Assembly: GCA_030428695.1 (NCBI GenBank)
Contig: JAUIEM010000014.1
Location: 1 to 44,575 of the forward strand
Direction of reading: 5' to 3'
Origin: a bacterium
Lineage (GTDB): Bacteria > Planctomycetota > J058 > JAJDCP01
Length of the DNA stretch: 44,575 nucleotides
The notes beneath the pieces are model-generated. The model was not told the DNA's origin. It saw nothing but the letters and a program-made list of their open reading frames with translations, and did no database searches. Position 1 is the first letter of the stretch. Each line of letters opens with the position of its first letter. This document shows, one piece after another, positions 16,951 through 26,359 of this stretch. The position numbers and the translations under genes were made by a program.

Positions 16951-18054
16951 CTACCCGGCGTCGGGAGCGGTGTTGCTGAGGCTGAACCAGACCACGGTCC
17001 CCCGCCCCGGCTCGCTCTCGGCCCAGATCACGCCGTCATGCAGGCCGACGATGCGCCGCACCGTCGCCAGACCGATGCCGGTCCCGGGAAAATCGGCCTG
17101 GCGGTGCAGCCGCTGGAAGGGGACGAAGAGGCGATCGGCGTACCGCATGTCGAAGCCGACGCCGTTGTCCCGGACGAAGAAGACCCGCCGCCCGTCGCGC
17201 CGCGCCTCGCCGACCTCGATCCGGGCCGGGTGCACGTCCCGCGTGAACTTCCAGGCGTTGCGCAGCAGCTCTTCGAGCGCCTTCCGGACCAGCTCGAGGT
17301 CACCATGGGCCGACAGCGGGCCGTCGATGGTGACCTCGACGTCGCGCTCCGGGTTCCGACGGGCGAGCCCTTTGTTGATCCCGCGGGCGAGCTCTCCGAG
17401 ATCGAGCGGCTCCGGCTCCGGCTCTACCTTCCCGAGCCTCGAGAGCGCGAGCAGCTCGTCGACCAGCCCCCGCATCCGTTCGGCCTCGTCGTACACGCGC
17501 TGCAGATCGGCCCGCGTATCGTCGCTCAGCGACTCGTCCTCCAGCACCCCCCGGCTCAGGCCGAGGACCGCACGCAAAGGGGCGCGCAGGTCGTTGGAGA
17601 TCAGGAAGGCGTAGCCCTCGAGCTCCGCGTTGGCCTCGGTCAACCGTCTGCGGTGGCGCTCCAGCTCGGCGCGCTGCTCTTCCATCGCCAGGAGCACCCG
17701 CACCTTGGCGGCGAGGATGGCCGGGTTGTAGGGCTTGAGGATGTAGTCGACGGCGCCGGTCTCGTAGCCGCGGAAGATCTGGCGCGCCTCGCGGTAGAAG
17801 GCGGACAGGAAGATGATCGGCAGGTAGCGGGTCCCCGGATCGCCGCGCAACAGCTCCGCCAGCTCGAAGCCGTCCATACCCGGCATCTTCACGTCGAGGA
17901 TCGCGAGCGTGAACTCGTGGTCGAGGGTGGCGGCGAGCGCCTCCTCCCCACTGCGCGCGGGCACGAGTCGCGCCTTGACCTCGCGCAGGGCGCTGGTCAG
18001 GGCGACGAGGTTGGACGGCGTGTCGTCGACGATCAGGATCTTGGGGACGAACAC
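16951..18054 (-). CDS. Receiver - histidine kinase with Asn in place of the phospho-acceptor His
   Basis: 367 residues from the GTG at 18054 (GGAGG upstream). Receiver at residues 5-125 with Asp54 in AILDVKMPGMDG and Lys107 in ILKP. A coiled coil leads to a phytochrome-type dimerisation helix that reads LISNDLRAPLRAV; in the close paralog at 26356 and in the kinase at 41073 this is SHDLKAPLRAI, so His is Asn154 here (AAC, bases 17593-17595). The ATPase domain keeps its N box (ELLRNAWKFT), DNGVGFD and GTGIGLATV. It may bind ATP but cannot autophosphorylate at the usual place; it may act as an allosteric partner, phosphatase or decoy (inference). It overlaps the cheR end by 22 nt and is the last gene of the long operon. 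Confidence 0.88.
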   Translation of the reverse strand: MFVPKILIVDDTPSNLVALTSALREVKARLVPARSGEEALAATLDHEFTLAILDVKMPGMDGFELAELLRGDPGTRYLPIIFLSAFYREARQIFRGYETGAVDYILKPYNPAILAAKVRVLLAMEEQRAELERHRRRLTEANAELEGYAFLISNDLRAPLRAVLGLSRGVLEDESLSDDTRADLQRVYDEAERMRGLVDELLALSRLGKVEPEPEPLDLGELARGINKGLARRNPERDVEVTIDGPLSAHGDLELVRKALEELLRNAWKFTRDVHPARIEVGEARRDGRRVFFVRDNGVGFDMRYADRLFVPFQRLHRQADFPGTGIGLATVRRIVGLHDGVIWAESEPGRGTVVWFSLSNTAPDAG

Positions 18055-18896
18055 GGGCGCCTCCGTCGCGGGCAGGCCGCCCTCTTCTTGTAGATCCTCG
18101 CCCGCCGCACCCAGTTCAGGAACAACGGGTGGTGCGGCTCGACGAGGGTCTCGTGGGAACCGAGGCAGAGGAAGCCCCCGTGCGCGAGGCTGTCCGCGAA
18201 GAGGCCGAGGGCCCGTTCCCTCAGCTCTGGATCGAAGTAGATCAGGACATTCCTGCAGAAGATCAGGTGGGTCTCGGCGAAGACCGCGTCGGTGACGAGG
18301 TTGTGGGCGGAGAACACGATCCGCGCCCGCAGCGCCTCGTCGAGCCGCGCCCGGTCGCCCTCGTTGGTGTAGTGGTCGGCGAGCTCCCCACCGCCGCCCG
18401 CGGCGCGGTAGTCCCGCCCCGCCGACTCCAGATCCGACAGCGGGAAGCAGCCCGAGCGGGCCCGCCGCAGGGCGTCGTTGTCGATGTCCGTCGCGTACAG
18501 TGTCACGCGCTCGAGCAGGCCGACCTCGCGCAGCAGGATCGCCAGCGAGTACGCTTCCTCTCCCGTCGCGCAGCCCGCGCACCAGACCTTGATCGCGGGC
18601 CAGGTCCGCAGGTACGGCACGACCTCCTCGCGCAGCACCCGGTACACCGAGGGATCACGGAACATGCGGGTCACGCCGACCGCGTAGCAGCTCAGCAGCG
18701 TGGCGAAGACACCCGGGTCGTCGAGGACGCGGGGGATCAGCTCGAGCACGCCCGGGCAGTCCAGCCGCTCGAGGGCACGCGCGGTGCTCCGCGCGATCGA
18801 CTCCCGCAGGTAGTGGCGGAAGTCGTAGCCCCAGCGTCGGTAGAGAGCGTAGAGAAGGACATCGAGGGCGAGCGCATCCCGGTCTTCCTCCTTCAC
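18033..18896 (-). CDS. cheR: CheR-type protein-glutamate methyltransferase
   Basis: 287 residues from a GTG that overlaps the stop of the hybrid kinase upstream (GTGA). N-terminal helical domain with GVTRMFRDP, then a SAM-binding domain with KVWCAGCATGEEAYSLA, YATDID and IFCRNVLIYF. CheR methylates glutamates of chemoreceptors with S-adenosylmethionine. No methyl-accepting receptor, CheA or CheW gene is in the window; a decayed cheB-like start lies at 37319. The substrate may be the sensor kinase it is coupled to, or receptors elsewhere. The last 15 residues are Arg/Ser/Cys-rich and overlap the next gene. Confidence 0.92.
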   Translation of the reverse strand: MKEEDRDALALDVLLYALYRRWGYDFRHYLRESIARSTARALERLDCPGVLELIPRVLDDPGVFATLLSCYAVGVTRMFRDPSVYRVLREEVVPYLRTWPAIKVWCAGCATGEEAYSLAILLREVGLLERVTLYATDIDNDALRRARSGCFPLSDLESAGRDYRAAGGGGELADHYTNEGDRARLDEALRARIVFSAHNLVTDAVFAETHLIFCRNVLIYFDPELRERALGLFADSLAHGGFLCLGSHETLVEPHHPLFLNWVRRARIYKKRAACPRRRRPCSSPRS

Positions 18897-21800
18897 CGGC
18901 CCCCCTCCGCGCAGAGCAGGCGGACGATCTCCGCGACCAGCGCGTCGACGTCCACCGGCTTGGGGAGGTAGGCGTTGGCGCCTGCGGCTACGCACCTCTC
19001 ACGCTCGCCCGGCATCGCCTTGGCGGTCAGCGCGATGACCGGGGTCTTCGCCAGGCGCGGCTCTGCACGCATCCGCCGCAGGGTCGCGTAGCCGTCCAGC
19101 TCGGGCATCATCACGTCCATCACCACGATGGCGATGTCCGTCTCCTGCCCGAGGACGCGCAAGGCGCGCACGCCCGTGTCGGCCTTCGCGATCCGCATCC
19201 CCCGCGCCGACAAGATCTTCGACAGCGCGAACATCGTGCGCATGTCGTCTTCGACGATCAACACCTTGCGCCCGCGCAGCTCCTCGGGAACGGTGACGCC
19301 CTCCAGCGGCTCCGCCGACACCGACTGGGGGCGGAAGTAGAGGCCGACCTCGTCGACGAGGCGCTCGAGCGAGCGGTCGTCCTTGAGCACGCACACGCTC
19401 TCGTACGCCGCGAGCTCCTCCTGCTCTTCGGGAGTCGGCGGGCGGCTGGCGTGGACCACGATCGCGGGCGGGTCCCGCTCCTCGTCCGCGACGGCTTCGA
19501 GCAGGGCCAGGCCGCGCCCGTCCGGCAGCTGCAGGTCGAGCACCAGGCAGACGAAGGTCTCGCGTGCGAGCCGCTTGCGCGCCGCTGCCAGGCTGGCCGC
19601 CACCCCGACGGTCAGGCCTGCCGCGCGCAGGGCCCGCGCCGTGGCCGCCCGTACGCTCCTGTCGCCGTCGACGACGAGCACCTGGCGGCGCAGCCACGCG
19701 GAAGCGGGCGCGGCGCTCTCGGGCTCGGCCGGGACGTCGTCGAGCGTGCCGATCCCCTCCAGCCGCGCCGGCAACAGCAGCGTGAAGGTCGAGCCCGCAT
19801 TTGGGGCGCTCTTCAGCGCGATCTCTCCACCGAGCGCGCGGCACAGCTCCCGACAGATCGACAGCCCCAGGCCCGCGCCGGCGCTGGGGTGATGGGCGGC
19901 GCCCCCAGCGTGCCGGAAGCCCTCGAACACCAGCTCGTGCAGGTCCGCGGCGATGCCGATCCCGTCGTCCTCGACCGCGACCGCGAGGCCTCCGGCATAG
20001 CGGGCGTCGGCAGACGGGAGGAAGCGCACCCGCACCCCTCCCTCGGAGGTGAACTTCAGCGCGTTGGCGACCAGGTTGCGGACGATCTGCGCCAGCCGCG
20101 CCCGGTCGGAGATGATGCTCGCCGGAGCTGCGGCATCGACGCTGACCTCCAGCTGCAGTCCCCGGCTCTGCGCGATGTGAGCGAAGCTCGAGGAGACCTC
20201 GTCGGCGAGCTCCGCGACGAGCACCGTGGCCGGACGCAGCTCGAGCCGCCCGACATCGATGCGGGCGAGGTCGAGGGTCTGGTTGATCAGCTCGAGCAGA
20301 TCCTGCCCGGAGGCGCGGATGATCCGCAGCCACTCGAGCTGCTCCTCGGTCAGGTTGCCCTCCTGGTTCCCGCCCAGCGCCTCGGCGAGGAGCAGCAGGC
20401 TGTTGAGCGGCGTGCGCAGCTCGTGGGAGACGTTGGCGAGGAACTGCGTACGGTACCGGCTGACCTCCTCGAGCTGCTTCGCCTTCTCGTCGGCCCGCTC
20501 GCGGGAGCGCTCGAGCGCGAGGTTCTGGCGCCCGAGCGCCTCCCCTTTGGCGAGCAGCTCTTCGTTCGCGGACTCCAGCTCCCGGCGCTGGGCCCGCAGC
20601 TCCTCCTCGGAGCGGCGCAGCGCTGAGGCGTTGCTCGACAGCTCGACGTTCGCCCTCTCCAGCTCTCCGGCGGTCGCGCGGAGCTCCTCGGCCTGGCGTT
20701 GCAGGTGTTCGTACAGGGAGCGCAGCCGCTCACTGTTCTGCGCGGCGACGAGCCGCGCTCCGAGCGTCTCGGCGGCGCGCGCGAGGAGTGTGAGCCCGCG
20801 GGGGCGGAAGCCACGCGAACTCGCGAGCTCGACGGCTCCCCGCACGCCCTCCTGGGCGTTCAGGGGCTGGATCACCAGCTCCGCGGGAGAAACCGAGCCA
20901 TGCAGCGCGGTGATCGGCGGGAAGACGCCGCGCAGCTCGCGCAGCACCTTCGCCTTGCCGTCGGCTGCCGCCTGGCCGAAGACGCCCTCACCGAGGACGA
21001 CCTCCTCCGGCAAGTCGTCGGGCTGCAGCGCGTGGGTCGCGAGGCGTCGCAGGGTGCCTTCCTCGGCCAGGTAGAGCGCGCCGCTGTCCGCCTCGGTCAG
21101 CTCACAGAGGAGCGTGAGGGTCTCCTTTCCCAGGCGCTGCGAGGAGATGTCCTCGCCCTGGGCGACCTCGCTCAGGCCGACGAGAGCGCCTTCGATCCAG
21201 CGCTCGGTCTCCGCATCGCTGAGCGCCTGGCGCAGATGGGCGGCCATCAGGTTGAAGGAGCGGCTGAGCTCACCGAGCTCGTCCCGGCCGTAGACGCCGC
21301 TGTCGACCTCGAGGTCCCCGAGCGCTGCGCGCTGGATCTTCTCCGTCAGCCTGGTGAGCGGCGCCCCGAACAGGCTGGCCGCGATCAGCGCGAGGATGAC
21401 GAGGAACGGCACGCTGAACACTCCCGACCACAGGAGCCGCTCCTGGAAGGCGTCGATCGCCCCGAAGGCCTCCCACGCGTCCTGCTTGACGACCACCGCG
21501 AGGCCGAGTGGAGCCAGCGGCCTCCACGCCGCGAACACCTCGACGCCACGGTAGTCGACGCTGACCCCGCTGCCGGTCTGACCGGCCAGGGCTTTGCGGG
21601 CGGGCAGGGCCCGCGCCGTGGTCGCCGGAACACGCAGCTCGAAGGCCGACCGGTCGGCGTGGCGCGCCCGGGTGACGAACAGCACCTCGTCTCCGTCCCG
21701 CGCAGCGAGCAGGGTCTCGCCGGTCGCGCCGAGGCCTGCCGTGCTGACGACCGCGGCGAACAACACCTCCGGATCGAAGCGCGCGATGCAGACGCCGAGC

Positions 21801-22417
21801 AGGTCGCTGCCGCTGTAGACCGGCGTCGCGATGAAGCCGGACCAGGAGCCCGAGGGCGCGTAGTGAACGAGCGCGGAGACGACCGTCTCGCGCCGCTCGA
21901 CCGCGTCGCGGAAGGTCGACGCGAGCCCGGTGCCGACCAGACCCGGCTCGGACAGCGACGAGGCGAAGTCCGACGCGTGCACGAGGGAGAACACGACCTC
22001 GCCGTCGAGAGCGACCAGCAGCAGGTCCGGGGTCAGCCTGCGGTCGAGGTGGTCCTCGAGATAGCGTCGGAGCGGGCGCTCGACCTCGCGGTAGACTTCC
22101 GAGGCAGGGCCATCTTCACGGATGGCCACGGTCAGCCCGCGCAGGGTGTCGACGAGCAGCGGGATGCCCGCGAGACCCCGCAGGTCGCGCTGCGCCTCCC
22201 GGAGGCCGGACTCGAGCAGCTCGGTCTTCTGCACGCTCATCGCCTCGAAGTGGCTCTCGAGAACCCCGGTCATGTGCGCGCCGATCGAGAGGTCGTGCCA
22301 CACGCCGACCGCCGTCAACGGCAGCAACCCGGCCGCGAACAGCAACCCGGCGAGCTTGAAGCGCAGGCTGTGCCGCCAGCGGACCCGTCGCGGCGGGGGT
22401 GCAGCGTGACGGCTCAC
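18893..22417 (-). CDS. Membrane hybrid histidine kinase: sensor-HAMP-GAF-HK-receiver-receiver
   Basis: 1174 residues from the GTG at 22417, which overlaps the upstream stop and follows GGAGGGGAG. Membrane helix at 20-40, extracytoplasmic Cache-like sensor (about 45-325), second helix 328-352, HAMP to about 405, GAF about 420-560, long coiled coil, then the kinase core with ANVSHELRTPLN (His665), N box NLVANALKFT, EDDGIGI and GAGLGLSI. Two receivers follow: the first (about 915-1035) with VLDLQLPDG, the second (about 1050-1170) with VMDVMMPELDG and LPKP. It senses an external or membrane signal and passes phosphate through internal receivers; no HPt domain is present, so the relay partner is elsewhere. 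Coupled to cheR. Confidence 0.92.
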   Translation of the reverse strand: MSRHAAPPPRRVRWRHSLRFKLAGLLFAAGLLPLTAVGVWHDLSIGAHMTGVLESHFEAMSVQKTELLESGLREAQRDLRGLAGIPLLVDTLRGLTVAIREDGPASEVYREVERPLRRYLEDHLDRRLTPDLLLVALDGEVVFSLVHASDFASSLSEPGLVGTGLASTFRDAVERRETVVSALVHYAPSGSWSGFIATPVYSGSDLLGVCIARFDPEVLFAAVVSTAGLGATGETLLAARDGDEVLFVTRARHADRSAFELRVPATTARALPARKALAGQTGSGVSVDYRGVEVFAAWRPLAPLGLAVVVKQDAWEAFGAIDAFQERLLWSGVFSVPFLVILALIAASLFGAPLTRLTEKIQRAALGDLEVDSGVYGRDELGELSRSFNLMAAHLRQALSDAETERWIEGALVGLSEVAQGEDISSQRLGKETLTLLCELTEADSGALYLAEEGTLRRLATHALQPDDLPEEVVLGEGVFGQAAADGKAKVLRELRGVFPPITALHGSVSPAELVIQPLNAQEGVRGAVELASSRGFRPRGLTLLARAAETLGARLVAAQNSERLRSLYEHLQRQAEELRATAGELERANVELSSNASALRRSEEELRAQRRELESANEELLAKGEALGRQNLALERSRERADEKAKQLEEVSRYRTQFLANVSHELRTPLNSLLLLAEALGGNQEGNLTEEQLEWLRIIRASGQDLLELINQTLDLARIDVGRLELRPATVLVAELADEVSSSFAHIAQSRGLQLEVSVDAAAPASIISDRARLAQIVRNLVANALKFTSEGGVRVRFLPSADARYAGGLAVAVEDDGIGIAADLHELVFEGFRHAGGAAHHPSAGAGLGLSICRELCRALGGEIALKSAPNAGSTFTLLLPARLEGIGTLDDVPAEPESAAPASAWLRRQVLVVDGDRSVRAATARALRAAGLTVGVAASLAAARKRLARETFVCLVLDLQLPDGRGLALLEAVADEERDPPAIVVHASRPPTPEEQEELAAYESVCVLKDDRSLERLVDEVGLYFRPQSVSAEPLEGVTVPEELRGRKVLIVEDDMRTMFALSKILSARGMRIAKADTGVRALRVLGQETDIAIVVMDVMMPELDGYATLRRMRAEPRLAKTPVIALTAKAMPGERERCVAAGANAYLPKPVDVDALVAEIVRLLCAEGGR

Positions 22418-23469
22418 CGCTCCCCTCCCCCCGGACCCAGCCTGTCGAGGAGCTCGTCGACCGTCCGCGCCGCCGGGCCGAAGGCGAAGCTGCCGAGCTG
22501 TCCCTCGAGCCGCGCGCAGTCCTCGCCGAGCGGCCGGAGTCGCTCCTCGTGGAGACGGAACAGCTCCCCTGCCTCGGTGTCGCCGAGCGCGAGCATCGAC
22601 CGCAGCCGGCGCAGGATCGCGGGGAGGTCGGCAGCTGGGGTGCCCCCCGGCGGGGTCGGAGCGGAGCGCTGCGCCGCAGTCACGGACCCGCAGGACGCGC
22701 CGACGGGAGCTCGGTCCATTCCGCTCTCGGTCTCGATGAGCAGCAGCCCCTCGGTGGCGTCGTCCACCCGCATCACCCCCCACCGGAGCACGACTGACAG
22801 CGCGCGGCCGTCCCGGGTGCGCCCGGACGCAAGGCAGCTCCAACGCCGTGCATCACCGCTGCGCATCTCCTCGAAGAGCGACCGCAGCTCCGCCCGCTCG
22901 CGGGCGTCCGCGATCAGCGAGAAGATCTCCTGCCCCGCTGCTTCGGCCTGCGTGTAGCCGAACAGCGCCGCGGCGGCGGGATTCCACTCGAGCACCCGGC
23001 CCGCGTCGTCGAGCACGACCAGCGCCCGCTCGAGGCTCTCGAACACGGCCCGGAACCGGCAACGGTCGTGACCGGCGGCGACCTGGAGCGCGCGCGTGTG
23101 CTCCGCCAGGGCCCGCCGGACCGCCGCGGGCAGCCGCGCGAGGCGGTCCTTCATCACGAAGTCCTGGGCGCCGCGGGCCAGGCCCTCGACCGCCGTGCGC
23201 TCTTCCATCGCTCCGGACACGAAGATGACGGGCAGCTGCTCCGCGTGGGCACGGACGATGTCCAGAGCCGCGAAGCCGTCGAAGCCCGGCAGGTGGAAGT
23301 CCGCGAGCACGATGTGGGGGTCGAAGTCCCCCAGGGCCTCCCGGAGCTCGTCCTTGGTGTCGACCCGCCGCGATGCGAACCGCAGGCCCGCTTTCCGCAG
23401 ACAGCGCTCACTGAGGAGGGCGTCCAGGGGATTGTCTTCGATCAACAGGATGCGGAGCGCTTCCGCCAT
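22414..23469 (-). CDS. Receiver - PAS protein
   Basis: 351 residues from ATG 23469. Receiver at 1-125 with Asp57 in VLADFHLPGFDG, Ser in FVSG and Lys in FVMKD. PAS domain about 135-250 with VLDDAGRVLEWNPAAAALFG. The last 70 residues form helices (LRSMLALGDTEAGELFRLHEERL...) like the C-terminal helical region found after receivers in many hybrid kinases; an HPt-type His context is not evident. No enzymatic output domain is present, so it is a likely phosphate acceptor or sensor adaptor for the kinases on either side. The stop overlaps the hybrid-kinase start; 61 nt separate it from the upstream gene. Confidence 0.85.
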   Translation of the reverse strand: MAEALRILLIEDNPLDALLSERCLRKAGLRFASRRVDTKDELREALGDFDPHIVLADFHLPGFDGFAALDIVRAHAEQLPVIFVSGAMEERTAVEGLARGAQDFVMKDRLARLPAAVRRALAEHTRALQVAAGHDRCRFRAVFESLERALVVLDDAGRVLEWNPAAAALFGYTQAEAAGQEIFSLIADARERAELRSLFEEMRSGDARRWSCLASGRTRDGRALSVVLRWGVMRVDDATEGLLLIETESGMDRAPVGASCGSVTAAQRSAPTPPGGTPAADLPAILRRLRSMLALGDTEAGELFRLHEERLRPLGEDCARLEGQLGSFAFGPAARTVDELLDRLGPGGGER

Positions 23470-23530
23470 CGTGTCCTCTTCCTCTTCGCCGCCCGCTCAG
23501 CCTGTAGCTGCGGGCTCCCGTCGTGGTCTG

Positions 23531-26359
23531 TCATGGCGCCGCGTTCTGCGCGGCACCGCCGATGGCGCAGAGCTTCGGCAGCAGCTCGTCGTAGGCAAAG
23601 GCCTGCGCCAGTCCCTTCAGCTCGGCGGCCCGCCGCGTGTCGTACACCGCCAGCTCTTCGATCAGGCTCTCGACCCGCTCGGTCTCGCCGCGCTTCACCG
23701 CCTCCTGCAACGAGCGGTACAGACGGTCTGGAACGGGCGTGACGGAGGTCTCTCCCGTGCCGGGCGCGACGTCCTCGTCGTTCGGCTGCGCCTCGGTGAA
23801 CAGCGCCTCCACAGCCTCCTGCGCGGACTCGGGGAGCCGCACCGGCAGCCGGAAACGGAACCGGCTGCCGACGCCCTGCTCACTCTCCAGCTCGATGCTT
23901 CCCCGGAGGGCCTGGAGGTACTGGCGGCAGAGCGCCAGGCCGAGCCCGGTTCCGCCCCGGCTGGGCCTGCCTCCCTGGCTGAAGGACTCGAAGATGCGCT
24001 CGTGATCCTCCGGAGCGATTCCGCAGCCCGTATCCTCGACCTCGCCGACCAGCTCGAAGCCGGCCGTCCCGGGCTGCAACGTGAGCGTGAAGCGCACCCG
24101 CCCCTCGTCGGTGAATCGCAGCGCGTTGACGAGCAGATTGAGCACGATCTGCCGCAGCCGGCCCTGGTCGGTGATCACCCGCTCGCAAGGCACGTCCAGC
24201 GTGCACTCGAAGGCGAGGCCCCGCTCTTCGGCGCGCAGCCGGAACTGGGAGTCGAAGTCCGCGACGAACGAAGCGAGGGGGAACTCGGACTCGCGCAGCT
24301 CGAGCTCGCCGACCTCGAACTCTGACAGGTCGAGGATGTCGTCGACCAGCTCGAGCATCTGCCGGGCCGCCGAGGAGATGCACCTTCCCCACCTCTTCTC
24401 GCGGTCCGGCAGCCGATCGCCCCGCATCAGGAGCTCGGAGAAGCCGATGATCGCGTTGAGCGGCGTGCGAATCTCGTGGGACATGTTCGCGAGGAACACT
24501 GCCTTCGCGCGGTTGGCAGCGTTCGCGGTCGCCTCGGCCTGGCGCAGGACGTCGAGGGCCCAGTGCCGCTCGACAGCGAGCGCCAGCTGATTCGCGACGT
24601 TGGCGAACAGCGCGCGCCGCTCGTCGTCGTGCTGTCTGCGGCGCCGCGAGAAGAGCTCGAGCACCCCCATCGTCTGCTCCCGGACCCGCACCGGCACCGC
24701 GAGGGCAGAGCGCAGCCCGAGGCGCGCGGCGAGCTGAAGGCGCGGCTCCCGGGGAGGATCCTCGGGGATGTCCAGCGCGACGCAACCCGGCCGGTCCAGC
24801 ACCCGGTGCGGGAACCACGGGCGGTGGTCCGGGGCCTGATCGAGCAGCGCCTGAGAGCCATCGCCCTCCGCCGGTTGCCACATGCAGCAGGGTTCGAGCC
24901 CACCTCCTTCGAGGGACTGCCAGACGAGGCCACAGGTCCAGTCGTCGTGCTCAGCGATCGCCTGCAGGCCTCGAAACAGCGCCGCCCGAGCGTCGACCGC
25001 GGCCAGGCCCTCGTTGGCGACGGCGGCGAGCAGACGGGACGACCGCTCGCTGCGGCGCAGCGCCGCGTTCGCCGCGGCGAGGTCCGCGGTGCGGGCCTCG
25101 ACCCGCGTCTCGAGCTCGGCCTGCAGCTGGTTCCGGGCGTGTTCCGCCTCGCGCCGCGCGGTCTGGTCGAGCACCTGGAGCAACACGCGCTCGATCGACC
25201 CCCCGTCCTCCTGGGTCAGCACCGCGCTCAGCCAGCACCAGAGCCCCTTCCCCGACCTGGTGCGCATCGGCACCATCAGCTCGATCTGCTCCTGTTCCCC
25301 CTGGACGAGCCTCGCGAGCGCCGTCGGCAGCGAGTTGCAGACCGCGAACTGCGCGATGGGCTGACCGCGCAGCGCGAGGCCGTCGCACGCGAGCAGCGCG
25401 GTCAGGGCGTGGTTCATGCGCACGATGTTGCCGTCCAGATCGAGCAGCGCACAGCCGATCAGCGCGGTGTAGAAGGCCGAGCGGAAGCGCTCCTCGCTGA
25501 GCCGCAGACGCGTCAACATGCGGCGGCGCGCGGTCACATCCGTCAACACGCCCTGCAGCCCGACGACCTCGCCGTCCTCGTACTGGGGACCACCCCGTGC
25601 CTGCACCCAACGCACGCTGCCGTCGCGGCAGCGCACCCGGAACATCACCTCCTCGATCTCCCCACGCAGGCCCGGCTCGATCACCTCGAGCAGGCGGAGG
25701 TGGTCGGCTTCCGGGACGAACTCCTCAAAGGGCCGACCGATCAGCTCGTCGGGGCGGAAGCCGGTCAGCTCGGTGACGACCGGGCTGATGTAGGAGATGG
25801 TCCCGTCGGGAGCGACGGCGTAGACGACGTCCCGCAGGTTCGCGAGCAGCTCGCGGTGGCGGCGCTCCGAGACCTCGAGGGAGCGCAACGCCTGCTCGAG
25901 GCGTCGCTCCCGCGCGAGCTCGTAGGCGACCTTGCGCACGAGATGCGGGAGGATCTGCACCTGTTCGGAGAGCTTGTGCAGGTAGTCCTTCGCGCCGAGC
26001 CGCATCATCTCGACCGCGATCTGCGCATCGCCGCGCGCGGTGACGACCAGAAAGGCCGGGTGCTGGCCCGCGCGGTGCAGGGCGCGGACGAGCTCGCCGC
26101 CGTTCATGTCCCCGAGATGGTAGTCGATCACGAGGATGGACTCGGGCCGGGCCTCGACAGCCGCGAGCGCCTCTTCGCCGCTCGCGGCGACAGCGACGGA
26201 GACGCCGGCCCCCTCGAAGACGAAGCGCAGCCGCTTGCGGGCCGTCGGGTTGTCCTCGACGACGAGCACGTGAGGCTCGACCGGCGCCGGGTCCGTCGCG
26301 ACGCCCCCCAGGCCGGGGTCCCTGCGGATCAGACGCGAGGTCATATCCCTAGGGATCAT
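23531..26359 (-). CDS. Soluble sensor kinase: receiver-PAS-PAS-GAF-histidine kinase
   Basis: 942 residues from ATG 26359, chosen because it overlaps the previous stop (ATGA) and follows GGGAGGGG. Receiver about 27-145 with VIDYHLGDMNG and DYLHK; PAS with GTISYISPVVTELTGF; a second PAS with LDLDGNIVRMNHALTALL; a GAF domain about 445-600; kinase core with ANMSHEIRTPLNAI, N box NLLVNALRFT, EDTGCGI and GTGLGLAL. A helical tail of about 110 residues resembles the tail of the receiver-PAS protein next to it. No membrane helix, so it is cytoplasmic. It can receive phosphate through its N-terminal receiver as well as sense ligands or redox through PAS/GAF. Confidence 0.9.
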   Translation of the reverse strand: MIPRDMTSRLIRRDPGLGGVATDPAPVEPHVLVVEDNPTARKRLRFVFEGAGVSVAVAASGEEALAAVEARPESILVIDYHLGDMNGGELVRALHRAGQHPAFLVVTARGDAQIAVEMMRLGAKDYLHKLSEQVQILPHLVRKVAYELARERRLEQALRSLEVSERRHRELLANLRDVVYAVAPDGTISYISPVVTELTGFRPDELIGRPFEEFVPEADHLRLLEVIEPGLRGEIEEVMFRVRCRDGSVRWVQARGGPQYEDGEVVGLQGVLTDVTARRRMLTRLRLSEERFRSAFYTALIGCALLDLDGNIVRMNHALTALLACDGLALRGQPIAQFAVCNSLPTALARLVQGEQEQIELMVPMRTRSGKGLWCWLSAVLTQEDGGSIERVLLQVLDQTARREAEHARNQLQAELETRVEARTADLAAANAALRRSERSSRLLAAVANEGLAAVDARAALFRGLQAIAEHDDWTCGLVWQSLEGGGLEPCCMWQPAEGDGSQALLDQAPDHRPWFPHRVLDRPGCVALDIPEDPPREPRLQLAARLGLRSALAVPVRVREQTMGVLELFSRRRRQHDDERRALFANVANQLALAVERHWALDVLRQAEATANAANRAKAVFLANMSHEIRTPLNAIIGFSELLMRGDRLPDREKRWGRCISSAARQMLELVDDILDLSEFEVGELELRESEFPLASFVADFDSQFRLRAEERGLAFECTLDVPCERVITDQGRLRQIVLNLLVNALRFTDEGRVRFTLTLQPGTAGFELVGEVEDTGCGIAPEDHERIFESFSQGGRPSRGGTGLGLALCRQYLQALRGSIELESEQGVGSRFRFRLPVRLPESAQEAVEALFTEAQPNDEDVAPGTGETSVTPVPDRLYRSLQEAVKRGETERVESLIEELAVYDTRRAAELKGLAQAFAYDELLPKLCAIGGAAQNAAP

